A stretch of DNA of 64,000 bases. It comes from Chryseomicrobium palamuruense. Lineage in GTDB: Bacteria > Bacillota > Bacilli > Bacillales_A > Planococcaceae. Shown one piece after another: positions 8,302 through 16,496 of this stretch; within the stretch, counting starts at the first letter, position 1; each line of letters opens with the position of its first letter. Position numbers and translations under genes: made by a program. The notes below the pieces were generated by a model, which did not search any database, was not told where the DNA came from, and saw nothing but the letters and a program-made list of their open reading frames with translations. Location: the NCBI RefSeq assembly GCF_042649045.1, contig NZ_JBHSEF010000022.1, forward strand, positions 62,001 through 126,000. The letters are read 5' to 3'.

Positions 8302-8354
8302 CCGCTCTAGAATTGTGGGCATGCCTGTCCCGAGCCGTTTGTGTTTTCTTGAGA
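8302..8354. repeat. extragenic repeat, intact form of the 5552-5605 copy
   Basis: The core CCGCTCTAGAATT and the following TGTGGGCATGCCTG and TTTGTGTTTTCTTGAG line up with 5552-5605 with scattered mismatches. It lies between the two 94-bp direct repeats and seems to be part of the same composite element. Confidence 0.55.
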
Positions 8355-8374
8355 TGTTTAGACTCGTTCCCATG

Positions 8375-8468
8375 ACCAAAAAGCCACATTTCTTTAGGAA
8401 ATGCAGCTTTCCATTTCAAGTGAACCCTATTCCTGCAGTCATCCCCGTCAACGGTGGTCAAGGCGGGC
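8375..8468. repeat. 94-bp direct repeat, copy 2, with GC-rich palindrome
   Basis: This is the second copy of 8097-8190. It runs into a perfect 13-bp inverted repeat, GGTCAAGGCGGGC (8456-8468) and GCCCGCCTTGACC (8473-8485), separated by TAGC. Its first 44 bases recur inverted at 8524-8567. Confidence 0.85.
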
Positions 8469-8523
8469 TAGCGCCCGCCTTGACCCTTGCTCTCAGAGAT
8501 GAGCGCAAGAATTGGATTGACTA

Positions 8524-8567
8524 GAAATGGAAAATGGCATTTCCGAGAGGAAGTGTCGTTTTTTGGT
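8524..8567. repeat. inverted partial copy of the repeat's first arm
   Basis: Read on the minus strand this segment resembles the first ~44 bases of the 94-bp repeat (GACCAAAA start, ATTTCC core, TTTCCATTTC end). With copy 2 it forms a pair of inverted arms flanking about 100 bp, as in a small non-autonomous mobile element or a paired extragenic palindrome. Confidence 0.65.
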
Positions 8568-8596
8568 CTTGGCGAGAAATATATTCTTTCGCTGAA

Positions 8597-8746
8597 CTAT
8601 TTCTGCTCTTTCTCCTGCTTCTTCTTCAAATATGCCTCGCGAATCTGATCCAGCTTCTCTTTTTTGTTCGAAGTTGCTGGTCTCTTGCCGTTTTGATACT
8701 TGGCAGCTAATGCTTTGCTTTTTTCATCTAGTTGATATTTACCCAT
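8597..8746 (-). CDS. small basic conserved protein (MGKYQ family), 49 residues
   Basis: The frame starts at ATG 8746 behind GTAGGTG at a suitable distance and ends at TAG 8599-8597. The product begins MGKYQLDEKSKALAAKYQ and ends in a strongly charged helix (REAYLKKKQEKEQK). It has no signal peptide and no membrane segment. It is rich in Lys and Gln and predicted to be alpha-helical, so nucleic-acid or ribosome contact is possible but unproven. A frameshifted paralogue lies at 5228-5388, which supports this as a real family under past selection. It sits between the ssrA terminator and the repeat cluster. I do not recognise a named function. Confidence 0.7.
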   Translation of the reverse strand: MGKYQLDEKSKALAAKYQNGKRPATSNKKEKLDQIREAYLKKKQEKEQK

Positions 8747-8775
8747 TATAGTCACCTACTTTACTTGATTTAGAA

Positions 8776-8811
8776 AGAAAAAACCTCCTAATCCACAAGC
8801 AATTAGAAGGT
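8776..8811 (-). terminator. ssrA terminator
   Basis: On the minus strand the stem ACCTTCTAAT/ATTAGGAGGT is followed by TTTTTTC. It lies about 50 bases after the tmRNA 3' end and before the small basic protein gene. Confidence 0.8.
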
Positions 8812-8861
8812 CTTTTGAGGTATTACCCATTCATCACAGCCTATGAAAGACTGCTGAAAAA

Positions 8862-9214
8862 TGGAGACGGCGGGATTTGAACCCGCGTCCAGAAACTCCA
8901 ACACTTGAGCTTCTACGCGTGTAGCTTACCTATTAAAGTTTCGTCATACCATCTGCCGATAAGCAGGCGTCCGGAAGACTAGTTTGGAAATCTCTTGCAA
9001 CTGACTCAAACGGCACCAGTTACCGTATCCCACTGAGAGTGAGCTCTACATAGCCACATGGGCGATGGATACATAGAGCAGATTCACGCTATTAAGCAGC
9101 GAATGCTAGGTTGTTGTTTGTTTTGCCTGTTATTATAGGTTCCGTTTTTACAGAGCCGAGCCTCTGACGCGCCACCCAAGCTTGAACCATTCCTGTCGAA
9201 TCCATAACGTCCCC
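8862..9214 (-). ncRNA. ssrA: transfer-messenger RNA (tmRNA)
   Basis: The minus strand starts GGGGACGTTATGGATTCGAC and ends with the T-arm GCGGGTTCAAATCCCGC and acceptor strand GTCTCCA, so the tRNA-like ends pair. The 353-bp length is usual. The tag frame reads GKTNNNLAFAA followed by TAA TAG. The codon before the first Gly is ACA, so the resume codon is either ACA or this GGC. The 3' CCA is not encoded, because TTTTTC follows the discriminator A. tmRNA works with SmpB, encoded just upstream, to rescue stalled ribosomes and tag the proteins for ClpXP; clpP is also in this window. Confidence 0.95.
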
Positions 9215-9249
9215 GATATGGAAATAGTGAACTTGGTTGTTCTGCTACC

Positions 9250-9278
9250 ATTATATATCAAAGAAGGTCAAACTTCAA
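9250..9278 (-). promoter_or_regulatory. sigma-A-type promoter of ssrA
   Basis: On the minus strand TTGAAG (9278-9273) and TATAAT (9255-9250) are separated by exactly 17 bases. They lie about 36 bases upstream of the mature tmRNA 5' end, which leaves a short precursor leader to be trimmed. Confidence 0.7.
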
Positions 9279-9283
9279 CCACT

Positions 9284-9751
9284 TTACTGATTGCGTGACT
9301 TAAACGCACGTTCAATCTCACGCTTTGCTTCCTTCTTCTTCATATCATGTCGCTTATCATAATCTTTCTTCCCTTTACCAAGTCCAATCAACACTTTCGC
9401 ATAGCCATTTTTGATGTACATCTTCAAAGGAACAATTGTGTAGCCATCGCGTTTCGTCTTGCCAATCAGTTCATTAATCTGCTTTTTGTGTATCAATAGT
9501 TTTCGAGAACGCAACGGATCGTGGTTGAATCGATTGCCCTGTTCATACGGACTGACATGCATATTTGAAAGCCATGCTTCGTTATTACGAATACGCACGA
9601 ATGAATCTTTTAGCTGTACACGACCGTTTCGAATTGACTTAATTTCTGTTCCTTGAAGGACAAGACCAGCTTCAATGGTATCTTCAATGAAGTAATCATG
9701 AGATGCTTTCTTATTTTGAGCGAGGACTTTATCATCGTGTTTCTTCGCCAT
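9284..9751 (-). CDS. smpB: SsrA-binding protein SmpB
   Basis: SmpB binds the tRNA-like domain of tmRNA and brings it to stalled ribosomes. The 155-residue product has the family markers: NKKASHDYFIEDTIEAGL near the N-terminus, LQGTEIKSIRNGRVQLKDSF, then GLGKGKKDYDKRHDMKKKEAKREI and the basic C-terminal tail. I choose the ATG at 9751 (MAKKHDDK) behind AGGTG rather than the GTG three codons earlier, because it places the ribosome site correctly. It lies between rnr and ssrA in the usual Bacillales order. Confidence 0.96.
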   Translation of the reverse strand: MAKKHDDKVLAQNKKASHDYFIEDTIEAGLVLQGTEIKSIRNGRVQLKDSFVRIRNNEAWLSNMHVSPYEQGNRFNHDPLRSRKLLIHKKQINELIGKTKRDGYTIVPLKMYIKNGYAKVLIGLGKGKKDYDKRHDMKKKEAKREIERAFKSRNQ

Positions 9752-9785
9752 GGGATTCACCTACTTGCAGGAGGCTTACGCCTCC

Positions 9786-12104
9786 CTATTTTTTTCTTTT
9801 CTTTTTCTTTTTCTTCGCAACGTCTTCATAAAAGCGTTTCTTCTGAGAAGGTTTGCCTTTAGATTTCGGTTTATCTTTTCCGTCTTTTGCTCCTCGTCCA
9901 CCCTTATCGTCACGCTTTCCAGACTTGCTGGCGACAATGACTTTCGGAGTTTGACGACGTTCACGTGATGCATTTTTCACCATGCCAACGATTTCAAAAT
10001 CTATCGAAGACTCTTCGACCGTTACGTTACTGACGCGAACTTTGACTTCGTCTCCAATACGGAACTCTTTCCCCGTTCGCTCTCCACGCATAATCATATG
10101 CCGGTCATCAAAATTGTAGTAGTCATCTGAAAGGTTCGTCACATGAATGAGACCTTCAATCGTGTTAGGCAATTCAACAAAGATACCAAAGTTCGTAACA
10201 GAACTTACGATTCCTTCAAATTCCTCACCAATTTTATCTGACATGTATTGCGCTTTCTTCAAAGCTTCTACATCACGTTCCGCATCGACAGAACGACGTT
10301 CCATTTTGGACGCATGTTCAGCAATATCTCTAAGATTCGCTTCCCAATGACGGATGGTCGATTCTGAAAGGTCACCATTGATTAAGTACGTGCGAATCAA
10401 TCGGTGCACAATCAAATCCGGATATCGACGAATCGGAGATGTGAAATGCGTGTAATACTCCGTTGACAAGCCAAAGTGACCTAGGCATTCCGGATCATAC
10501 TTTGCTTGTTGCATGGAGCGTAACATCATCGTTGAAATCACAGGTTCTTCTGGCATGCCGTCAATCGATTCAATGATCTGTTGCAATGCTTTCGGATGAA
10601 TATCATCGCTTGAACCCTTCACAACTAAACCGAAAGAGGTCAAGAACTCAAAGAAACGCTGCAGTTTTTCAGGTTTTGGGTCTTCGTGAATACGGTACAT
10701 AAACGGTACATCCATCCACTTGAAATGCTGAGCGACCGTCTCATTGGCTGCCAACATAAACTCTTCAATCAGTTTTTCAGCCACCGTGCGGTCACGATTC
10801 ACAATCTCCGTCGGCCACCCGTCTTCATTGACGAGAATTTTTGCCTCGGGGAAATCAAAATCAATCGCTCCACGCTCTTCACGTTTTCCACGAAGAACAG
10901 CGGCAAGCTCTGCCATTAATTCAAACATTGGTACAAGGGATTCGTAGCGTGTACGTAATTCTTGGTCATTTTCTTCCAAGATTAGATACACATCACGATA
11001 TGTCATGCGTTCCGTTGTATTAATAACACTTTCAAAAATTTCATGCTTCACCACTTGGCCTTTTGCATCGATTTCCATGACACAAGACAATGTCAATCGG
11101 TCCACTTGTGGATTTAATGAACAGATCCCGTTGGATAATCGATGCGGTAGCATCGGAATCACACGGTCTGCGAGATACACAGACGTTCCACGTTCTAGTG
11201 CTTCCACATCAATTGGAGAATGCTCCGTGACATAATGGCTCACGTCCGCAATGTGAACCGATAATTCATAGTTACCATTGTCTAGTTTCTTCACAGCAAC
11301 TGCGTCATCTAAATCTTTTGCGTCTGCTCCATCGATTGTCACAATGACTTCATCTCGTAAATCTCGGCGACCCTCAATGTCAGCTGGGTCCACAATATCT
11401 CCAGTAGACTCTGCCTGTTCGAGTACATCCTCCGGGAACTCCGTAGGAATGCCGTGTTTATGAATGATCGATAAAATATCGACGCCCGGATCGTTTTTAT
11501 GACCTAAGATCTGTGAAATTTTACCGGCTGCTGAATTTCTTCCTGATGGCCAGTCGGTGATTTCCACGATAACTTTATGTCCTTCTGCTGCTCCAAGCGT
11601 GTCTCCTTTGCCGACAAAGATGTCCATCGGTAGCTTTTTATCATCCGGAATGACGAACCCAAACCCTTTGTTGTCTTGGAATGTACCGACGATTCGGTCA
11701 AGTCCGCGTTTGGTGATTTTTATAATACTACCTTCTCGGCGATCACCTGAAGAGTTTGATGACACACGGACAAGTACCATATCTCCGTTAAATGCGCCGT
11801 TGATTTCAGTTGGTGGAATGAAAATATCATCCATGCCTTCTTCTTCCGGTGCCACAAATCCGAAGCCACGTGCGTGACCAATAAATTTCCCCGCAATCAG
11901 ATTCATGCGTTCTGGAACACCGTAACGATTCGAGCGAGACCTTACGATTTTGCCGTTTTCTTCTAAACGCACTAATGTCTTTACAAATTCTTTAAAGTCG
12001 TCTGCTTCTGAAATTTGAAAATGCGCTTCTAGTTCTTTCGTCGTCATCGGTTTGTATGAATCGTCTTTCATAAATTCAATAATATCTTGTTCCAATTGTT
12101 CCAT
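9786..12104 (-). CDS. rnr: ribonuclease R
   Basis: This is a 772-residue 3'-5' exoribonuclease that degrades structured RNA and assists trans-translation. The order is an N-terminal winged-helix region (about 1-65), two cold-shock RNA-binding domains (GKFIGHARGFGFVAPE and GTFQDNKGFGFVIPD), the RNB catalytic domain with DAKDLDDAVAV (metal-binding Asp residues), and an S1 domain near residues 630-715 (GEEFEGIVSSVTNFGIFVEL). A lysine-rich tail ends in a run of K and R. Length and domains are standard. It lies 34 bp upstream of smpB, in the conserved est-rnr-smpB order. Confidence 0.97.
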   Translation of the reverse strand: MEQLEQDIIEFMKDDSYKPMTTKELEAHFQISEADDFKEFVKTLVRLEENGKIVRSRSNRYGVPERMNLIAGKFIGHARGFGFVAPEEEGMDDIFIPPTEINGAFNGDMVLVRVSSNSSGDRREGSIIKITKRGLDRIVGTFQDNKGFGFVIPDDKKLPMDIFVGKGDTLGAAEGHKVIVEITDWPSGRNSAAGKISQILGHKNDPGVDILSIIHKHGIPTEFPEDVLEQAESTGDIVDPADIEGRRDLRDEVIVTIDGADAKDLDDAVAVKKLDNGNYELSVHIADVSHYVTEHSPIDVEALERGTSVYLADRVIPMLPHRLSNGICSLNPQVDRLTLSCVMEIDAKGQVVKHEIFESVINTTERMTYRDVYLILEENDQELRTRYESLVPMFELMAELAAVLRGKREERGAIDFDFPEAKILVNEDGWPTEIVNRDRTVAEKLIEEFMLAANETVAQHFKWMDVPFMYRIHEDPKPEKLQRFFEFLTSFGLVVKGSSDDIHPKALQQIIESIDGMPEEPVISTMMLRSMQQAKYDPECLGHFGLSTEYYTHFTSPIRRYPDLIVHRLIRTYLINGDLSESTIRHWEANLRDIAEHASKMERRSVDAERDVEALKKAQYMSDKIGEEFEGIVSSVTNFGIFVELPNTIEGLIHVTNLSDDYYNFDDRHMIMRGERTGKEFRIGDEVKVRVSNVTVEESSIDFEIVGMVKNASRERRQTPKVIVASKSGKRDDKGGRGAKDGKDKPKSKGKPSQKKRFYEDVAKKKKKKRKK

Positions 12105-12149
12105 GTCTTTATCACTCCCTTTTCTTACTATTTCCTATTTCTTAGCGAA

Positions 12150-12896
12150 TTACTCGTGCCAATCCAATTTATTTAAAAAGGCAAGAATATCTTCGTGAAG
12201 TTGCTCTTTTTCTTGACCTAGTGTAATTACGTGCCCGGACTTTTCATACCACTTGATCGCTTTATCCGTCGATTCCGCCGTATCGTGAATGATATTTGCA
12301 GATTTTGAGTCGATAACATTGTCAAGACGACCTTGAACGACAAAAAGAGGTGCATAGACATGATCTACTTTGTTCCGCACATTTTGAATCAACTGTTGAA
12401 GTTCCGGGAGTGTCTTCATTGGTGTCTGGCGGATAGCTTCCACTTCCTGCTCAATCACATCTGGCTCTTTTCCTTCATACTTCTTATATTCGCGAGCATA
12501 ACCAAGAACTCCTTCAAACATGAGCTCTGTCGTCTTCATTGTCATCGGCGCACACATGGTAACGATCCCTTTGACGGGCATCTCTGTTCCTACCTTCAGT
12601 GAAAACACCCCACCAAGAGATAGGCCGGCAACCGCGATTTCTTCATAACCCTTTTCTTTCAACTCATTGTACGCCCCCACTACATCTTGCCACCAGTCTT
12701 CTGGACCTGTGACGATGAGTTCTTCAGGCGGGACGCCGTGCCCTTTGTAATGCGGCGCAATAGATGTGTAGCCGTTCTTTTCTAGGAAGCGCCCTAGCAT
12801 ACGCACGTCGGATGAGTTTCCGGTAAATCCGTGAAGCAATAAGACCGCTCGTTTCCCTGCTTCAAAGAAAAACGGTTTCGGTGTTGAGATTCGCAT
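12150..12896 (-). CDS. est: carboxylesterase (alpha/beta hydrolase, Est/YvaK type)
   Basis: A ~248-residue cytoplasmic alpha/beta hydrolase whose order next to rnr and secG matches B. subtilis est (yvaK). Visible are the oxyanion-hole region LLLHGFTGNSSDVR, the nucleophile elbow GLSLGG about residue 94, an Asp in QGRLDNVID and the catalytic His in KSGHVITLG near the C-terminus. The family hydrolyses short and medium acyl esters and the natural substrate is unclear. The start is ATG 12896 behind AGGAGG with 7-base spacing; the longer frame lacks a ribosome site. It probably shares transcripts with rnr. Confidence 0.92.
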   Translation of the reverse strand: MRISTPKPFFFEAGKRAVLLLHGFTGNSSDVRMLGRFLEKNGYTSIAPHYKGHGVPPEELIVTGPEDWWQDVVGAYNELKEKGYEEIAVAGLSLGGVFSLKVGTEMPVKGIVTMCAPMTMKTTELMFEGVLGYAREYKKYEGKEPDVIEQEVEAIRQTPMKTLPELQQLIQNVRNKVDHVYAPLFVVQGRLDNVIDSKSANIIHDTAESTDKAIKWYEKSGHVITLGQEKEQLHEDILAFLNKLDWHE

Positions 12897-12951
12897 TTCA
12901 GTACCTCCTTTAAAAATTGATTTACATTTCAAACATAAATTACCCCAAAAT

Positions 12952-13058
12952 CTTCACTTTTCTGAGGGAGTACATCAGAGCCTTCTCGTGGTTACCCGAA
13001 GCTTGCGCTTCGCTCCCCACTGTGGGGTCTCTGATCCTCTAGAAGTCTTCGGTTTTGT
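12952..13058 (-). repeat. GC-rich extragenic repeat, copy 1
   Basis: On the minus strand it reads ACCGAAGACTTCTAGAGG, then ATCAGAGACCCCAC, a GGGGAGCG block and ending CTCAGAAAAGTG. The same layout recurs at 46171-46296, and in the opposite orientation, more diverged, at 13096-13222. Short frames across it are artefacts. Confidence 0.6.
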
Positions 13059-13095
13059 GTCAATTTATTCTCTTGCGTAAAAGAATCGAATTCGA

Positions 13096-13222
13096 ATGAA
13101 AATCCCGAGACTCCTGGAGCATCAGAGGATTCACAAGACCCCGCCAGCGGGAGCAGAGCGCAGCTCTGGGTACCGGTGAGGAGGCTTGGGGATTCTCGCT
13201 CCGGAAAGGGAGGGATTTTCAT
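13096..13222 (+). repeat. GC-rich extragenic repeat, copy 2, with 11-bp terminal inverted repeats
   Basis: This 127-bp segment is bounded by ATGAAAATCCC and GGGATTTTCAT, perfect inverted copies. Inside are GAGACTCCTGGAGC, GACCCCGCCAGCGGGAGC and GAGGAGGCTTGGGG, a layout familiar from extragenic elements scattered through Bacillaceae genomes. It faces copy 1 with about 37 bp between them. Confidence 0.65.
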
Positions 13223-13309
13223 GAGGATTCATTGAGGCAAAGAACGCCTCATTGGGTCCGTCTGATTTTCTCGGCGTTTCTGGAGCAGCCTTCTTCACCT
13301 TTACTAGTT

Positions 13310-13341
13310 AAAAAAAGCCCAACCACTAAAAGCGGTCAGGC
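13310..13341 (-). terminator. secG / glycolysis operon terminator
   Basis: On the minus strand GCCTGACC pairs (with two G-T pairs) to GGTTGGGC and is followed by seven T. It lies 15 bases after the secG stop. Confidence 0.75.
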
Positions 13342-13355
13342 GAATTAGACAAGTT

Positions 13356-13583
13356 TTATATTTTCGTCACGGCAATCGTTAAAACAAAGAAAAGTACGGA
13401 TAGTACGATTGTAGCACGATGTAGGACTAAGTCCATTCCACGAGCTTTTTGTTTTCCAAAAAGTTGCTCTGCTCCACCAGAGATGGCTCCAGATAAACCG
13501 GCACTTTTCCCTGATTGCAATAACACAACTACGATTAATGCGAGCGATACGATGACAAGTAATGTCAGTAAAAACGCGTGCAT
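13356..13583 (-). CDS. secG: preprotein translocase subunit SecG
   Basis: The 75-residue membrane protein has two transmembrane helices (about 3-22 and 54-73). The cytoplasmic loop between them carries QSGKSAGLSGAISGGAEQLFGKQKARGMD, quoted here in parts: QSGKSAGLSG, then GGAEQLFGKQKARG. These are the hallmark of SecG, the small stabilising subunit of SecYEG. The longer overlapping frame 13345-13617 is a shadow. It sits between est and eno as in B. subtilis. The ATG at 13583 follows AGGAGGTGGAG. Confidence 0.95.
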   Translation of the reverse strand: MHAFLLTLLVIVSLALIVVVLLQSGKSAGLSGAISGGAEQLFGKQKARGMDLVLHRATIVLSVLFFVLTIAVTKI

Positions 13584-13662
13584 TCACTCCACCTCCTGAT
13601 CCGAACATACACAACAAAATTAATTTTATCAGACTTCTCAGGTAGTGACAAGCTGACCTCTA

Positions 13663-14958
13663 TTATTTTTTCAAGTTATAGAACGTGTCACGGCCTAAAT
13701 ATTCCGCTGTGCTGTCCAACATGTCTTCAATACGAAGCAATTGGTTATATTTTGCCACACGGTCCGAACGAGATGGTGCACCCGTTTTAATTTGACCTGC
13801 ATTCGTTGCAACTGCGATATCCGCAATCGTCACGTCTTCAGATTCCCCAGAACGGTGAGAAATAACTGCCGTGTAACCAGCACGTTTTGCCATTTCGATT
13901 GCTTCAAACGTTTCTGTCAATGTACCAATTTGGTTAACTTTGATTAGAATCGAGTTTGCAATGCCTTTGTCGATACCGTCTTTTAATTTTTTCGTGTTCG
14001 TTACGAATAAATCGTCCCCAACTAGTTGAACTTTTTTACCGATACGCTCTGTCAATAATTTAAAGCCGTCCCAATCATTCTCGTCAAGACCGTCCTCGAT
14101 GGATACGATTGGGTATTTATTGCAAAGTTCTTCGTAGAAATCAACCATTTCTTCAGACGTCTTTACTACCCCTTCACCAGAAAGGTGGTATTTGCCGTCT
14201 TCTTTGTTGAACAACTCAGACGCAGCCACATCCATTGCTAAAAGAACTTCTTCACCTGGCTTGTAACCCGCTTTTTCGATCGCTTCCATGATAGTAACAA
14301 GTGCTTCTTCATTGGATTTCAAGTTAGGTGCGAAACCGCCTTCGTCACCAACAGCTGTGTTTAAGCCGCGCTCTTTAAGAACTGACTTTAAGCTGTGGAA
14401 AATTTCAGCACCCATACGAAGAGCTTGGCGGAACGATTCAGCGCCAACTGGCATCACCATGAATTCTTGGATGTCTACGTTGTTATCCGCGTGTTCTCCA
14501 CCGTTTAAGATGTTCATCATTGGCACGGGTAGTTGTTTCGCATTGAAACCACCTAGGTACTGATAAAGTGGCATATCAAGGTAGTCTGCTGCTGCATGAG
14601 CAACGGCCATTGATACACCAAGAATAGCGTTTGCGCCTAGGTTTCCTTTATTTTCTGTTCCGTCAAGCTCAATCAATGCTTGGTCAATTGCCACTTGATC
14701 CAGAACTGTATAGTTTTCTTCAAGTTCATCCGCAATCACTGTATTCACATGTTCAACTGCTTTTTGAACACCTTTACCTAAATAGCGGCTCTTGTCGCCA
14801 TCGCGTAATTCTACTGCTTCATATTCTCCAGTAGAGGCGCCTGAAGGAACGATTGCACGGCCAAATGCACCGCTTTCCGTGTATACTTCTACTTCAATTG
14901 TTGGGTTACCACGTGAATCAAGGACCTCACGAGCAAATACGTCTGTAATAATTGGCAT
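13663..14958 (-). CDS. eno: enolase
   Basis: Enolase interconverts 2-phosphoglycerate and phosphoenolpyruvate in the cytoplasm. The 431-residue length is standard. Visible signatures are REVLDSRGNPTIEVEV at the N-terminus, SGASTGEYEA, GDEGGFAPNL with a catalytic Glu region, the Mg-binding SIEDGLDENDWDG and LVGDDLFVTN, and the C-terminal ISHRSGESED with GAPSRSDRVAKYNQLLRIE. It is the last gene of the cggR-gapA-pgk-tpiA-gpmI-eno cluster, and its ATG abuts the stop of gpmI, so coupled translation is likely. Confidence 0.98.
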   Translation of the reverse strand: MPIITDVFAREVLDSRGNPTIEVEVYTESGAFGRAIVPSGASTGEYEAVELRDGDKSRYLGKGVQKAVEHVNTVIADELEENYTVLDQVAIDQALIELDGTENKGNLGANAILGVSMAVAHAAADYLDMPLYQYLGGFNAKQLPVPMMNILNGGEHADNNVDIQEFMVMPVGAESFRQALRMGAEIFHSLKSVLKERGLNTAVGDEGGFAPNLKSNEEALVTIMEAIEKAGYKPGEEVLLAMDVAASELFNKEDGKYHLSGEGVVKTSEEMVDFYEELCNKYPIVSIEDGLDENDWDGFKLLTERIGKKVQLVGDDLFVTNTKKLKDGIDKGIANSILIKVNQIGTLTETFEAIEMAKRAGYTAVISHRSGESEDVTIADIAVATNAGQIKTGAPSRSDRVAKYNQLLRIEDMLDSTAEYLGRDTFYNLKK

Positions 14959-16496
14959 TATCGTCTCTCCATTTCAAGTAAAGTTTTTCCTGTCATTTCA
15001 ACAGGTTGTTCAATCCCCATTAAGTCTAGCATAGTTGGGGCTAAATCGGCTAAAATACCGTCAGTCCGAAGCGCTATTTCAGAACGAGTAACAATGACAG
15101 GGACAGGGTTTGTCGTGTGCGCTGTCATTGGATTTCCGTCCACTGTAATGACTTCATCTGCATTTCCGTGATCGGCTGTAATGATGGCGTCTCCGCCCTT
15201 CGCAAGAATGGCATCGACAACTCGACCAAGACATACATCTACTGCCTCGATAGCTTGTATCGTTGGTTCGAGCATCCCACTATGACCCACCATGTCCGGA
15301 TTGGCAAAGTTCAATAGAATCGCATCAAATCGGTCATGTTCAATCGCCTCAACTAATGCATCTGTCACTTCAAATGCACTCATCTCCGGTTGCAAATCAT
15401 ACGTCGCCACTTTCGGGGAATTGATGAGAATACGACTCTCTCCTTCAAACTCCTCATGACGGCCTCCACTCATGAAAAATGTTACATGTGGATATTTTTC
15501 CGTTTCGGCAATTCGTAACTGTAATTTCCCATTCGCCGCTAGCACTTCTCCAACGGTATTTTTCAAATCTTGTTTCGAATAGGCAATACCGCCGATGACT
15601 TCATCATTGTATTCTGTGAACGACACAAATGGCAGTTTCTCAGGATGATGCACACCGCGTGGGAAAGAATCAAATGCTGGATTTGTCAGAGCAAAGCTGA
15701 GTTGAATCGATCGATCAGGACGGAAGTTGAAGAATATGATACCGTCCCCTTCTTGAAAGACCGCTGTTGGTCCCATTTCCGTTCCGATGACAAATGGTTT
15801 CACAAACTCATCGACAATTTTTTCGTCATACGATGCTTGTATGCCAGATATAGCGTCTGGATATCGTGGACCTTTCCCGTCGACAATGGCGTCATATGCA
15901 AGCTGCACACGATCCCAGCGGCGGTCACGGTCCATCGCATAATATCGACCACTGATGGTTGCAAACGACCCGTAGTCCATTTCTTTCATGATTCGCTCGG
16001 TTTCTTCTACATAAGGTATCGCCGTTGCAGGTCCTACATCACGGCCATCTAAAAAGCCGTGGACAAATGTCTCAAGAATATCTTGCTCTTTTGCGAGTTG
16101 CAGAAGTGCATGGAGATGGTGATAGTGACTATGGACGCCACCATCTGATAGCAAGCCCATTACATGAAGTCGACCACCAGTTGCCTTCACTTGCCGAAGC
16201 AAATCAAGAAGTACTTCATTCGTGAAAAAATCACCTTCTCGAATCGACTTATTAATTCTTGTTAAACTTTGATAGACAATACGGCCAGCACCAATATTTA
16301 AATGACCGACCTCTGAGTTCCCCATCTGCCCATCCGGTAAGCCAACTGCTTCACCAGAAGCCACTAATTGTGCATGAGGAAATTGGTTCCAGTAGCGATC
16401 AAAGTTTGGCTTGTTCGCTTGAGCTACTGCGTTTCCCAGCACCTCTGAGCGACATGCAAAGCCGTCTAGAATAATTAAGGCTGTAGGCTTTCTCAT
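14958..16496 (-). CDS. gpmI: 2,3-bisphosphoglycerate-independent phosphoglycerate mutase
   Basis: GpmI interconverts 3- and 2-phosphoglycerate using two Mn ions and a phosphoserine intermediate. The 512-residue product has the metal-binding start LIILDGFA, the catalytic Ser in MGNSEVGHLNIGAGRIVYQ, quoted up to 19 residues, and the C-terminal metal ligands NFANPDMVGHSG and ITADHGNADE. Length is as usual for Bacillales. The ATG overlaps the tpiA stop by 4 bp (ATGA) and its own stop touches the eno start. Confidence 0.97.
   Translation of the reverse strand: MRKPTALIILDGFACRSEVLGNAVAQANKPNFDRYWNQFPHAQLVASGEAVGLPDGQMGNSEVGHLNIGAGRIVYQSLTRINKSIREGDFFTNEVLLDLLRQVKATGGRLHVMGLLSDGGVHSHYHHLHALLQLAKEQDILETFVHGFLDGRDVGPATAIPYVEETERIMKEMDYGSFATISGRYYAMDRDRRWDRVQLAYDAIVDGKGPRYPDAISGIQASYDEKIVDEFVKPFVIGTEMGPTAVFQEGDGIIFFNFRPDRSIQLSFALTNPAFDSFPRGVHHPEKLPFVSFTEYNDEVIGGIAYSKQDLKNTVGEVLAANGKLQLRIAETEKYPHVTFFMSGGRHEEFEGESRILINSPKVATYDLQPEMSAFEVTDALVEAIEHDRFDAILLNFANPDMVGHSGMLEPTIQAIEAVDVCLGRVVDAILAKGGDAIITADHGNADEVITVDGNPMTAHTTNPVPVIVTRSEIALRTDGILADLAPTMLDLMGIEQPVEMTGKTLLEMERR

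Noticed and set aside
8097..8468. Possible CRISPR array from the direct repeats
   Set aside because: There are only two long copies, 278 bp apart, with no short regular repeats or spacers and no cas gene.
8067..8524. Three frames of 65-133 residues on both strands
   Set aside because: They consist of the 94-bp direct repeats and their GC-rich palindromes; the codons follow the repeat, not protein constraint.
9653..9973. Several short frames opposite or beside rnr and smpB
   Set aside because: They are out-of-frame reads of the lysine-rich RNase R tail and of smpB.
12992..13222. A 76-residue minus-strand frame
   Set aside because: It spans two facing extragenic repeats; such frames appear wherever this element occurs.
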